Source: Vitellaria paradoxa (Eukaryota; Streptophyta; Magnoliopsida; Ericales; Sapotaceae). From it: DNA of 64,000 nt. The first letter of the stretch is position 1. Every line of letters begins with the position of its first letter. Location: the NCBI GenBank assembly GCA_019916065.1, contig CM034241.1, positions 1,394,562 to 1,458,561 of the forward strand, given 5' to 3'. The notes beneath the pieces were generated by a model. The model was not told the DNA's origin. It did not search any database and saw only the letters and a list, made by a program, of their open reading frames with translations. Below, piece after piece: positions 49,071 to 59,828 of the stretch. Made by a program: the position numbers and the translations under genes.

Positions 49071-49677
49071 AGGCACCGATTTGAGTGCCAAGAAACAAAA
49101 TAAAACAAATCTCCAACAACTTCTATAAATTACTAAAATTCTCTGTTACATAATTATAAAAAAAAAATTTCTGTTACACATTTACATATTCCCACTTTTA
49201 TTAATTTCAAAAAATTTCAATATTTTGCTAAAAAAAACAAAGAAATCCAGAAGAAAGTTAACTAAATGTGTAAATTTCTTTTGACAATCATATTTTCGAG
49301 TTGAAAGTTTTCAAATGAGTACAATTGTCGCTATTTTATACGAATTTTTTTAAATCTGTTAGAACAGATTTGAAAAAATTGTTATAATGGCTTTGGCGCT
49401 ATGCATCTCCAAATGGACTTTGTGAATCCATTAGAACGAATTTGAAAAACCGTTCTAACGGTTTACTACTATCGAGAGAAAGAGTAGAATTATTATGTAG
49501 AATATTGAGTGTTGATTTTTTGAATCTGTTAGAACGGATTTGGGAAACCGTTTTAACAATTTGTTATTGTTCATCTCCAAAAAAAATAATTTGATAAAAA
49601 AACACTGAACGCCAAAATTAATCCAAAATTACGTTTTATCTCAATTTATCTTATTTTTTATCACTCCAAACGCTTCT
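49071..49677. mobile_element. Tourist-like element, about 607 bp
   Basis: Starts AGGCACCGATTTGAG and ends CTCCAAACGCTTCT, flanked by TAA (49068-49070, 49678-49680). The interior has several CCGTTAGAACGG-like inverted motifs (49340-49570). It aligns in order with 62903-63301, sharing GACAATCATATTTTC and TTTTTTTGAATCTG-type blocks. Confidence 0.6.
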
Positions 49678-49984
49678 TAAATTAATTAGTTTAGTTTTTG
49701 AATTTATAACGTTATTCACTAGTGATTGGCAAAGAAGCATCTTCGTAAACCTTCTTTTTGAACATTTAGATGATAATTCACAAGTTATAAACAAATTTAT
49801 TTATAAACTTTTAAACGAAAATTATTTACAAGTTTATAAGTTATAAACAAGTTTATTCATAAATATTTAAGCGAGTCTATTTATAAATGACAAGCAAGCA
49901 TGTTCGCAAGGCTTATCGAGGGCTTGACTAGTTTATTTATCAAATTTAAACAATGTGTTGAGCTTTGTTTATTTAGTTTGCCAG

Positions 49985-50270
49985 ACAAACGTAAATAAGC
50001 TTTTTCGCGAGCAGTTTGGCGCGCACTTGGTCGTTTCCACCCCTACGTCTGATTGGGCAAAGTTTGGCCAACGCTTGGTCATTTGCACCCCTGTGAGCAA
50101 TTGATGGTAGTTGGCATCCCTACATTTGATTGGACTTTGGTCGTTTGCTCCTCTACGTTTCAATTGCACCATTACGTTCGATTAGGCAAAGTTTGGATTG
50201 GGCAATTGCACCCCTACGTACGTTTGATTGGGCAAAGTTTCGCGAGCGCTTGGAATCATGAATAACGCTT
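49985..50270. repeat. Degenerate tandem repeat around a GATTGGGCAAAGTTTG motif
   Basis: GATTGGGCAAAGTTTGG, GATTAGGCAAAGTTTGG and GATTGGGCAAAGTTTCG recur at about 50050, 50180 and 50225, interspersed with CACCCCTACG motifs. Less AT-rich than its surroundings. The short frames here are repeat-derived. Confidence 0.55.
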
Positions 50271-50289
50271 GGTCTCAAGAATAATATAA

Positions 50290-50665
50290 TATACGTTTGG
50301 TATAATATAATATGCGTTTGATTTGGAAAATTGAACGATGGTAGATAAATAATATCATGAATAATGTATTAAATTGTGTGGAGTTAGATATAATATATAT
50401 GAGATTTATTTTTATAATGTTTGATTGGTAAGGTACAAAATAAGATAAGAGGACCGCATGATATTAGATAATATATTTTCTAGGATTAGATATACTATAA
50501 GATTGGTAGAATACAAAACAAGATAAGAGAATTAAATGATGTTAGATAATATATTTTTTGGGATTAGATATAATATAAAATTTATTTTTTACGTGAGATT
50601 ATCTTTTTGGTATTTGAGATGTTAGATAAATAATATTATGAATAATATACTGCATGGGATTAGTT
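50290..50665. repeat. Degenerate tandem repeat (GTTAGATAATATATTTT type)
   Basis: Units with AGATAATATATTTT, GGATTAGATATAATATA and AATACAAAACAAGATAAGAG repeat about three to four times. Similar sequence (GGGATTTATTTAATTTTTAA, GATTATCTTTTTGATGTTTA) resumes at about 52372, as if a 1.7-kb insertion split the array. Confidence 0.5.
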
Positions 50666-52360
50666 CACAGCCACAATAATTAATAAAGATCACAATATGA
50701 AATTTATAAAGATCACGATTTTAGAAAAAAGATGATAATGATTTGTAAGTTAAAATTTTTATCTCAGTCTAATTAAAAAATTGAGATAAAAGTTACTTTT
50801 AATATATTCTATCTCAGTTTTGTTAAAACTGTGATTAAAAAAAAAGAGACAAATAAAATAAAAACCATCTTTAAAAAAAATCGAGTTAAAAGAGTGAGAA
50901 AATCATGTCTTAAAAAAAAAGTGAGATAAAATAATGAGAGGCAATATTGTTATTTTTTTTCATATCTCACTCAAACAACTTTGTTTATCACTTTACATGA
51001 TTTAAATTAGATTTCATAAATTTTATTGTAATATTTATTTATTAATTTTAATTAATTTAATATGCTATAAAAAATTACAATCATAGATCAATAAAAAAAT
51101 ATTTTTATAAGATTAATATTAAAACTAAATTTACATAATCAAATTTAAATAACGCTAAATTTATAATCATTTTTTTCTAGTGAATACATAGGAGTAGCCT
51201 TCATAGTTTGTATAAATTATAACTAAGTAAATATTAAATATTTAATATCTAATAAATGTTTAGTGAATCTTTAATATTAATTATATTAAAAGTGATATTA
51301 TTTTATATTTTTTTTGAAATGATAAAAATTTAGAAATAAAAATAATAAAAATTTTAATTTTTTTATCTTTTTAGAATTAATTTTCGAATATAATTATTAA
51401 AAACATTTTTGTATTATAAATCAACTCTTAAATAGTTTTCAAAAATTTTGTTTTGAACAATAATTTTCTAAAACTAAAACTAAACACGATCTAAATTATT
51501 TTTAAAAATATAATATAGAATGAGGAAAAATATATTATAAATAGTGAATCATGATTAAATATGTGCAAAAGATTAATGAAAAATAAGAAAAGATTTAAGA
51601 TCGCTTTTAATTAAATATGATAGATATTCATAACTTATTTATTAAATATTCGTATGATTCTATATATTGATTATGATTTCAGATTATTGCAAAAAAAGTT
51701 AAAATAATTAAATAAAAGTAAATTTTTTATAACTTTTTCCAATCAATTGATGGGAAAATGTGTTACTTTTAACTACTAATTAGTTAGCAAAAGTGATACA
51801 AAATTATTGTAAAAAACTTAAAATAATTAAATAAAAATAATATAATTTTATTACTTTTTTGTTTATATATATTAATATGTAAAATAAATATGAAAATGAT
51901 AGTTTAGACAAACGGTCAACCATACTAACTTATAAAAGAATAGCACGAGTTCGATTTTTAGCAGTAACAAAAAAATGTAAAATATATATGGTTACCATGA
52001 TGATAAAGTTGCTACATGCTATGATAGCAAGTTGTCACGTGAATTTTTATTATTTTTAAAAATCTTCTCATTTTCAGTGTGATCATTTGTTTATATTTGA
52101 CCACTGTTTAAAAAAAAAAGTGAAGTCAAAACTCATAAAAGATCATGCGAAATTTCTTTTCATTTTGGTTTTTATTACAAAAGATCACACTTTTAGTGTG
52201 TGATTATTGTAAGTTTTCCATCACAAGTATAAACCGTGATTAAAAAAATGCGACTTATAATATCACTTAAATCAATTACGTTTTTGTGGCCAAGATAAAA
52301 AATAATAAAAAGTAAAACATTACACTTAAAAAATGTGATGTTTATGCATTTTTGTAGTAA
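50666..52360. mobile_element. Possible CACTA-like non-autonomous insertion
   Basis: The interval ends with TGCATTTTTGTAGTAATG, and TTTTTTCTAGTG occurs at 51171-51182; both resemble CACTA right ends. Short inverted motifs (TCTCAGTTTTGTTAAAACTG, AAGATCACACTTTTAGTGTG) resemble CACTA subterminal repeats. No CACTA left end or target duplication is clear, and there is no transposase. Confidence 0.3.
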
Positions 52361-52559
52361 TGGTCATAATATGGGATTTATTTAATTTTTAACGTTAGAT
52401 TATCTTTTTGATGTTTAATAAGTGAGATAAAAGGCGTAATTTGGAAGAAAATTAGACAAAAAATAATTTTAGATATTTATATCTTTGTGAGAAACTACTC
52501 GGGGTATGGCTCCCCCGTTTTGAGGAATATATAGTCCCAACTCCGAAACCAACAACAAA

Positions 52560-53830
52560 AAATAAAGACCTTTGATCTTGTTATTCCAGAAACCTCATTA
52601 TTTAGAATTCTTCTAAATTCTTCTAAGTTTTTATTACTTATTAAATTTTATTTTAATTTATATTTTAAACGAATTAGAATTTATTAAGAACAACTAAATC
52701 TCTAATATTTTTCCATTTTTATCGTATGGAACCTTCAGTGATCTTCTCATCCCACACAAATTCAAAAGGCTCCGAATTTTAGAAATTTTCTTGATTTTAT
52801 CATTTAATAAAATTAATATTTAATTTATATTTTAAGCCACTAAATTTCATTAAAAACAACTAAATTTTAGTTTAATTTCCATTTTAAACTAATCAAAATT
52901 TATTAAAAACAACTAAATCTCTAATATTTCAACTTTTTTAACGTGTGAGAGCTTTAGACTTCTCATCCCTTTAGGTTTCTCAGCCAAGATACAGAATACC
53001 CCAATTTTAAAAACATAGAAAACCCCAACTTCTAGAATTGTTTTATATTTTTATCACTTAATAATAAATTTTTTATATTTTTATCACTTAATAATAAATT
53101 TTTATTTTACTTTATATTTTAAATCAATCAAAATTTATTAAAAATAACCAAATCCCTAATATTCCTCCAATTTTAATGTGTGAGACTGTTTAGCCTTCCT
53201 CAATTTTTAGAATTCTCTATGTTTTTATCACTTAATAAATTTTATTTTTACTTTATATATATATATATATATAACTAATATGAATTTATTAAAAACAACT
53301 AAACCTCTTACATTTCTCCTTTTTTTCCCCATCATGTGGGAATTTTGATCTGCTAAATAACTTTGACTCCCTAACGTTTATACTATCTTTAATTTATTAA
53401 AAAAAAACGAAATTCCTAATTTTTTTCATTGTTATAGTGAGTGAGACGTTTAGTCTTCTCGTCCCACGAACATAGCTAGAAGGCCTCAATTGTTATAATT
53501 CTTCTTATTTTTGTCACTTAATAACTTTTATTTTTATTTGTATTTTAAACTAATTAAAATTTATTAAAAACAACTAAATTTCTAATATTTTTCCATTTTT
53601 AATGCGTGACACCCTTTGACCGTCCTCAATTTTTAGAATTCTTCTATGCTTTTGTCACCTGAGAAATTTTATTTCTAATTTATATATTAAACTAATAAGA
53701 CTTTATTTAAAAGAACTAAACCCCTAATAATTCTCCCTTTTTTATTTTTTTACTTGTGGAACTTTTGGTATTCTCATTAACTTTGAATCTCTAATGTCTA
53801 TATTATCTGTAATTTTAATATTTTAATAAT
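52560..53830. repeat. Degenerate tandem array, about 7-8 units of roughly 110-240 bp
   Basis: The theme TTATTAAAAACAACTAAATC, then CTAATATTTTTCC and GTGTGAGAC-like, recurs near 52689, 52854, 52907, 53143, 53293, 53397, 53563 and 53710, with AGAATTCTTCTA-type spacers. No coding potential. Confidence 0.65.
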
Positions 53831-55035
53831 TAATATTATTAATTTTTTATTCTATCTCTTGCTCAAACAAGTACTTGACTACTTACCCATTTGTTTCTCT
53901 TTGAACTTAGTTTTTCTCTCTCTCTCTCTCTAAAGGAAATTAATTTCTCTGATATATTCTCTTTTTCTGATGTCTAATAATTTTTACAAAATTAAGATAA
54001 AAAGCTTCCAATATGTGCCAAGCAAAGCTTAATTAACCCAATTTTGCAGCTCATAAGATCAAGAAATTAATATTAAATGGAAAAGCACATAGACCCCATC
54101 CAAATTCTTTTCCCTAATGCCCCAAAATTGTGTGACATGGCCGTACTAATTTTAAAGGCAAAGGCATGTTTGATGCAAAAGAATTCGTTGGAAAGAAATA
54201 CCAATTCTAATTTCTCATTCATTTTTTGAAGTTCATGTCCCACGTAGCCAAGAATATAAGACAATGTTATTTAATTAAAATATATATATATATATATATA
54301 TTACAAATCTTTATGGTACGTGATATATATTATCAAAGCAAAAATTGTGATGATCATAACGTAATTGATTAATGTTCATTTTTCGTATTAATAACTTTAC
54401 CCCTTTCAATTAAATGATTTAAAATTTTTTTTCATCTCGAAAATACACGTCTTTGATCTCTTCCCTATTGGTCTCTTCCCATTAATACTCTTTAAATAAA
54501 TTCAAAACAAAGCAAAATCAATTCAAGTGCATGAGTTGATTTTTAATTGGCAGTTTTTTTTCCTTTTTTTTTTCTTTTTTCTCTCAATTAATTCTTTTGG
54601 TTTCAAAAATCTAATAACAAATTGGCGCCAACTTAACCTGGTCCAATTTATTTGAATCAGAGAAATTTTTAATTGCATCAGCGGTCAATAACTTTATTTT
54701 TTATTTTTTTTAAATTTTTTTTGAAAGTCCCTGACTTTGATTACGTTATGCTTGGAACATTATTCATTTTATAGGTCTAGTTCTTGGGGCAAACTATAAT
54801 TACAAAGAAATTTCTATGTTAATTAAGAATTGTCCAAAATAATAGCTCAAAATCTTAAAAATAATAAGCTAAATCTTTATAATTTATCCTTAATTTCACT
54901 TTGAACCTAATACTTTAAATCTCCCATTTTATCCCTTACAATTTAATTCAATTTCAATTTATCTTATTTTATCAAAAGTACACAAAAAAATGCTATAAGT
55001 TCATTTTATGCGTACACATTTGACATTTTCTATTA
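53831..55035. other. Intergenic, no gene seen
   Basis: AT-rich DNA. A patch at about 54070-54265 is less AT-biased and contains CCACGTAG, but the minus-strand frame there matches nothing I know. A (TA)n run lies at 54283. Confidence 0.5.
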
Positions 55036-55446
55036 CTATTTTTTCTTTTAGTAATAATAATTGACTAAACGAAGTAAAGTAAGATTTAACATGAAATAAC
55101 GTGAGACGACTTAAATTACAATACAGAATAAAAAAAATACTTTTGAAAAATGTCATTTTAACTAAGTTACTATATTTTTTCTTTCAGTAATAATAATTGA
55201 CTCAAATAAGCAAAGTAGGATTCAACATGAAGTAACGTGACACGACTTAAATTATAATACAGAATAAAAAATGCTTTTGAAAAAAGTCATTTTAACTAAG
55301 TTACTATATTTTTTTTCTTTTAGTAATAATAATTGATTAAAAAGAGTAAAGTAAGATTCAACATGAAGTAACGTGAAACGACTTAAATTACAATATAGAA
55401 AAAAAAATTACTTTTGAAAAAAGTCATTTTAACTAAGCTACTATAA
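55036..55446. repeat. 136-bp tandem repeat, three copies
   Basis: TAGTAATAATAATTGA recurs at 55049, 55185 and 55321, exactly 136 bp apart, each followed by AAGTAACGTG-type, ACGACTTAAATTA and AGTCATTTTAACTAAG blocks. It lies about 270 bp downstream of the MIR390 hairpin in MIR390 orientation. Confidence 0.85.
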
Positions 55447-55733
55447 AAATTGAACCAACAATTGTAATAAAAGAGCGTGTAATTTATTAAGTGCATATAA
55501 TTAACAATGGATACAAAGGCCCTATGCACAATCACTTTATATATGTTCTTGGTATTAATTAAATATAGTGCAATAGATGATACGTGGGATAAGATACATA
55601 TATAGAATTGTGTATAGCATTAACTTAACCAGCGATGAATTTACTTACCCATGCGTGCCCAGGCCACCATTAGCACTGTGCAAAGCTAAGTTCATAACAT
55701 GGAGAACTGAGGGAGAGAGTATGAAAGAACCCA

Positions 55734-55754
55734 TGAAACTCAGGATGGATAGCG
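55734..55754 (-). ncRNA. miR390*: miR390 star strand (3p)
   Basis: 21 nt on the 3' arm, offset by two nucleotides from the mature strand as expected from DCL1 cutting. It keeps the C that would pair with the ancestral G19. Confidence 0.9.
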
Positions 55755-55789
55755 CCACAAAAGGATGAAGAACAAACAACCCTTCGGTT

Positions 55790-55810
55790 GGTGCTATCCC
55801 TCCTGAGCTT
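55790..55810 (-). ncRNA. miR390: Mature miR390 (5p), position-19 A variant
   Basis: 21 nt on the 5' arm with the 5' A favoured by AGO7. Positions 1-18 match canonical miR390 exactly; position 19 is A, then CC. The same variant is known from some miR390 paralogs in other plants. Confidence 0.93.
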
Positions 55811-56026
55811 CACAGATTATTCATACTATATCGATGTGGATTGCCCCTTGAAATGGCGATTGAGCTTTTTCAAACATTAGCAGCATCTTGCTCGTAATAC
55901 AGGAGTTGTGAAAATATTACTAATAATACATATACTTACATATATATATATATATATATATATCAACAACAGCAGAGAAAGGCCAGCCGGCCATGAGTAG
56001 GGGTGAAAAGTTAGAAAGACAGGCTG

Positions 56027-56034
56027 TATTTATA
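56027..56034 (-). promoter_or_regulatory. Putative MIR390 TATA box
   Basis: TATAAATA on the minus strand in the context GCTATAAATACAGCC. Transcription would begin near 56000, about 190 bases before the mature miRNA, a normal pri-miRNA layout. Surrounding DNA is notably less AT-rich than the flanks. Confidence 0.65.
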
Positions 56035-56164
56035 GCAGCACTTATGCGAGAAGAAAGGCAGGCAAATGTCATTTCACCCTCATTGAGCCATGAAAAAACT
56101 TTACCAAGCTGACATATACACTTACGTGTATATAATGCTTGTGTCAATATAATAATATAATTTA

Positions 56165-56810
56165 TTGATTTGACATTTATATATTTTTAACTGTTAAATT
56201 TATTCAGAATTACTATTTTTTCTCTCTATTTAAGTTATCTTTTGACCACTTCATATAAAAATAATTTTTTTGCTCTTCTCATATATATATATATATATAT
56301 ATTTTTGAATACTTTTATATATAAAAATTTTTAAATTAATATTTTAAAAAATGTGATAATATTTATAATAAATAATAAAATTATACACATTTATTAAACT
56401 ACCTATGAGACAAAGTCAACTCAATTTTTCTTTTAAATAAAAAATTATATTTAAACTTTAATTTACTTTGAAAATTTATTAAAAATAAATATTCAAATTA
56501 AAACTTAAATTTTAAATGCATATATTTTTTCATTTTTTGTACAATTTAAATGATAAGGAAGTTTAAAATTTTGAATTTGAGATATTTTTAACCGTAAGAT
56601 TTACTCAATGGCGAGATTTATTTTTCTTTTTCTCTCTACTTTGGTTGTCTTTTTAGTCATTTTATATGAAAATACATTCTCTCACTCTTCCTATATTTTT
56701 TTTGAATACTTTTCATATAAAATTTTTAAATTAATGTTTTAAAAAATGTAATCATATTTGTAATAAATAATAAAATTTTATACCTTTATTAAACACTGTA
56801 TGGATATCTT
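56165..56810. repeat. Direct duplication, offset about 394 bp
   Basis: Two copies share TAACTGTTAAATTTA/TAACCGTAAGATTTA, TTTTTCTCTCTA, AAATTTTTAAATTAAT and TAATAAATAATAAAATT in order (the last at 56367 and 56761). Copy 1 has a (TA)n expansion at 56281. Confidence 0.7.
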
Positions 56811-57984
56811 AATATATTTTGATTAATAATTTTTATTTTTATAAATTATTTTAATAATTTTTCATGTAAATTTACTTTGTAAATTTAAATTTAAATTATT
56901 TATGTACTAAATTATATTTTTGTACTGTTAGTTATGGCCTTGTTTGGCCTATAAAAATTTATTTAAATTTATCAATTTTTAACTACTTTTTATACTTTCT
57001 TCTAATTAAAATTTAATAATTATTACCTTTATATCACATCTTTTAATTTTTATTATACTTTTTGGTTAAAATTTGATCAACCAAATGGATCCTATATATC
57101 AACAATTATTAGAATTTACATATGGCGGAGCCGTGGGAGGGTGGAGGTATATCTCTAAAAGATATGGATCATAGCCAATGTGCCATTATTAAATTTGATT
57201 ACGCGTACATATCTTTTTTTTCAGTGCCCCTGCCGACTACGTTGCTTTTGTCTTAAAATACGGTACGGTGTATGCGGTGGGTTGGACGTGGTTTTCCTTA
57301 CAAATGGCTATTCATTTTCCCGCGTATGCAATTTCAACTTTGTCTTCTTCCTTTGCCAGCTGCCTCCATTTTTTTCTTCATTTGCTCTCTCATTTCTCTT
57401 CTTTTTTTCACACTATTTTCACCTTAACTATGATGATAATGGTTGCGTTTGTTACGTATGCACATGCAAAAGATTGTTAGGTATTCACTTGCAAAAGATT
57501 GTTTTTTTCCCTAAAAATGTTCAACATTTTGCAAAATATAATAAATGGCTGTGTAGAGTTTAAAAAGAAAAATAACCGTCCAACATTTGAAAAATGTAAT
57601 AAGGAAGCGTTTGGTGTATCAAATTTTTTATAAAAAAAAAAAAAGTGACTAGAAAATTTTATCAGTTTTTTCTAACTTCTTTCACTAAAAATAAAACTAA
57701 CTTTTACCTCTTTTTTTTAATTTAACTAACTTTTTTCAATTGTTATTGATTCTTACAAATTTTATCTAATTTTTATCAACTTTTATCAAAATTTACTAAA
57801 TTTTATAAATTTATATCACACACTTAATTAACACCTAAAAAGTAATGGTACTGCCAATTTGATGTGTAAAGTTGGCACCAAATGGTTAAATGAGCGTCTA
57901 GTTAGCAAAAATTATATCACCTCTAACTTATAATTTTAAACTTTTGAGTTAGAATATATCAAATATATAATATATTGTTACTAG

Positions 57985-58016
<32 letters not shown>

Positions 58017-58430
58017 TGTTACTCATTAAATTATTAGGCCTCATCCATGTAATAACTTATATCTTGACTGTCAAATTTTAATTCGATAGTTCAAGAATAT
58101 TCATAATTAATTTTACATTTTTTTTAATATTTAAGGTTTCCATGTCAATTTACGTACGGACGCATTAACTTTATAATCCAAAAAACGCATGTACCATTGG
58201 ATTGTTAAATTAAAATCTAAAATGACATTTGATAAAAATTGTTAGGCAGCCCCCCTCCTTTCAAACTATCATGCCGCAGGCCCAAGATTTTATCTCCTTG
58301 ACAATTTTGATAATCTTTTAAATAATTTAATGATTCTAATTTAATTTAATTTTTGTAAAGTAATTTAATAAGTCAAATAATTGAATGGTTCTAATCTTTT
58401 AATGATTTAATAATTTATATCAAAGTCGTT
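56811..58430. other. Gene-free AT-rich interval
   Basis: Contains MITE-like stretches (56935-57092, starting GGCCTTGTTTGGCC; 57603-57824, listed separately), a (TA)n run at 57993 and CT-rich DNA at 57200-57450. The plus-strand frame at 57180-57563 is low-complexity and Phe/Cys-rich; I do not regard it as a gene. Confidence 0.5.
57603..57824. mobile_element. Tourist-like MITE, 222 bp, TAA target duplication
   Basis: Starts GGAAGCGTTTGGTGTATCA and ends TATATCACACACT, with TAA at 57600-57602 and 57825-57827. The AT-rich interior (TTTTATCAAAATTTACTAAA) is shared with 61790-61948 and 62640-62800. Confidence 0.55.
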
Positions 58431-58435
58431 TTTTT

Positions 58436-58870
58436 TTTTTTTTTTTTTGGGTAGGCAAGTGGGAAAGGAGAGCTCCGTGTCGAATCCGGGTGATGAGCGG
58501 ACAAGGAAAGAATTTTGCCACCAATCTAAAAGCCACGCTCGCCGTTGATTATTATTATTATTTCACAGAACTAGCTCTCGCACACGAACCCTAAACCCGG
58601 AGGAGGGCGCAATTCTTGAGGATAATCGGGGCAATCCCGCAGTTCCTCCAGAGATTAGGGGTGAATATAAAGCACAATTATGGGAAATCCCGAAATTCCA
58701 CCGACTCCGAAGAAGGTTTGAAAATGGGGTCTGCCTCTTTGTCCCCTTGCTGACTCCTAGAAGGGTGAGCAAGGCCCAGATCAGGCCAAAACCCCAATCC
58801 AAGAGCCTCCTCCTTCCATTTTCAACCTCCCGAACTTTCAACTGCCTTTTTATTTCAACAAATTTTAGCA
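58436..58870. other. GC-rich gene-like island, unidentified
   Basis: An isolated GC-rich stretch after a poly-T run. On the plus strand it reads like a leader (AACCCTAAACCCGGAGG) followed by ATGGGAAATCCC (MGNPEIPPTPKK) at 58679 and then AAG|GTTTGA, a possible donor. On the minus strand a 102-codon frame is open. Neither protein is recognised. It may be a captured first exon or gene fragment. Confidence 0.3.
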
Positions 58871-59398
58871 CTTCAAGACTTTTTATATTGTTGACCTTTC
58901 TACTTTTTAGGGGCCGTACAAAAAAAATTTTTAATGACTTTTGTTTTAATGGTGTTACTTGTCATCAAAAATATATATATATATATATATTTGGTAAACA
59001 TTTATAAATGTTAGAAAATTTTAATAAAAATTGGTAGAAATAAAAAATATATTTGTTAAATTTTAGTGAAAAATATTTAAAACAAAATTGATCAAATTTG
59101 AGAAAAGGTAAAAGAATTTGTAAAATTTCGTGGTGGGCAAACCGCCCCTTAACCAAACCATATCGCAATTTTGGGGGGAGCACTGTCGACTTCATTAATC
59201 ATTATTTTGTTTACTTGTAGTTGTTGGCGGCTAATTGCCATTTTTGACCATCGTGGCTTTTTTAATCATTCTGCTCCCAATGCTTAGGATACTGGATAGT
59301 GAAATTATTAAATGCTAAATACCGATTAGCCAAGGTAAAAAAAATAAAATAAAAAATAAAAAAAAATGAAGGCAAAAGAATACCTAGTATCCAAATTA

Positions 59399-59526
59399 TG
59401 GTGCATTTAGAGTGATAAAAATTGAGATAAAGTAAGACGATTTACAAATTCGTAATTCGTACAGTGAAATAAAAAATAAATAATTTTTAAAATTTTTTAG
59501 TAATTTTTAGCGAACCAAACACACCC
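59399..59526. mobile_element. Tourist-like MITE, 128 bp, TTA target duplication
   Basis: Starts TGGTGCATTTAGAG and ends AACCAAACACACCC, flanked by TTA at 59396-59398 and 59527-59529. Confidence 0.6.
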
Positions 59527-59708
59527 TTAATTCTATTAAGTGAGATGGTAGATCGCACTCCAATTTTGAAATTTAAAAATTAAACACGAAATATGAATAA
59601 ATTGTGAGACTTTTTTAGATGTTTAAAATCTTAACTTTGGAAACGAATTTACTTTATCTTCAATTTTTGAAATATCAATATAATATTATAATGATTCGGT
59701 ATAAATCA

Positions 59709-59828
59709 AGTTTCACATGCCACAACTTTATTAATAATAGTCAGTAATAAGTTCCACATGCCACAACTTTATTGATAATAGTCAGTAATAAGTTCCACAT
59801 GCCACAAGCTTATTGATAATAATCAAAC
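59709..59828. repeat. 41-bp minisatellite, three copies
   Basis: CACATGCCACAA recurs at 59714, 59755 and 59796, each followed by TTATTGATAATAGTCAGTAA (variants in copies 1 and 3). The period is exactly 41 bp. Confidence 0.88.

Larger units (their letters stand above)
46204..50000. other. Gene-free AT-rich DNA downstream of DREB2
   Basis: Very AT-rich (TAAAATAATTTAT-type) DNA with no coding signal. It contains two foldback MITEs, a 119-bp MITE-like stretch at about 48918-49034 (GGCCATTTGGAG ... TCCAAATAGAGC), a 607-bp Tourist-like element and diverged fragments with CAAGCTTG/GAGTTTG themes (48550-48900, 49800-49980). Confidence 0.6.
55718..55827 (-). ncRNA. MIR390: MIR390 precursor hairpin
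   Basis: The minus strand forms a stem-loop whose 5' arm (55810-55790) carries AAGCTCAGGAGGGATAGC followed by ACC: miR390 with A instead of the common G at position 19. The 3' arm (55754-55734) carries CGCTATCCATCCTGAGTTT then CA, the known miR390* sequence. The arms pair with two-base 3' overhangs, one internal mismatch (G11/A) and a mismatch at the variant A19; the loop is 35 nt. The lower stem continues with AGTATGA against TCATACT. miR390 loads AGO7 and cuts or binds TAS3 transcripts to make tasiR-ARFs that restrain ARF2/3/4, controlling leaf polarity, phase change and lateral roots. That function is from the family; the sequence shows the hairpin and mature region. Confidence 0.95.

Noticed and set aside
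57180..57563. 127-codon plus-strand frame
   Set aside because: Low-complexity CT-rich translation dominated by Phe, Ser and Cys; no promoter or family match.
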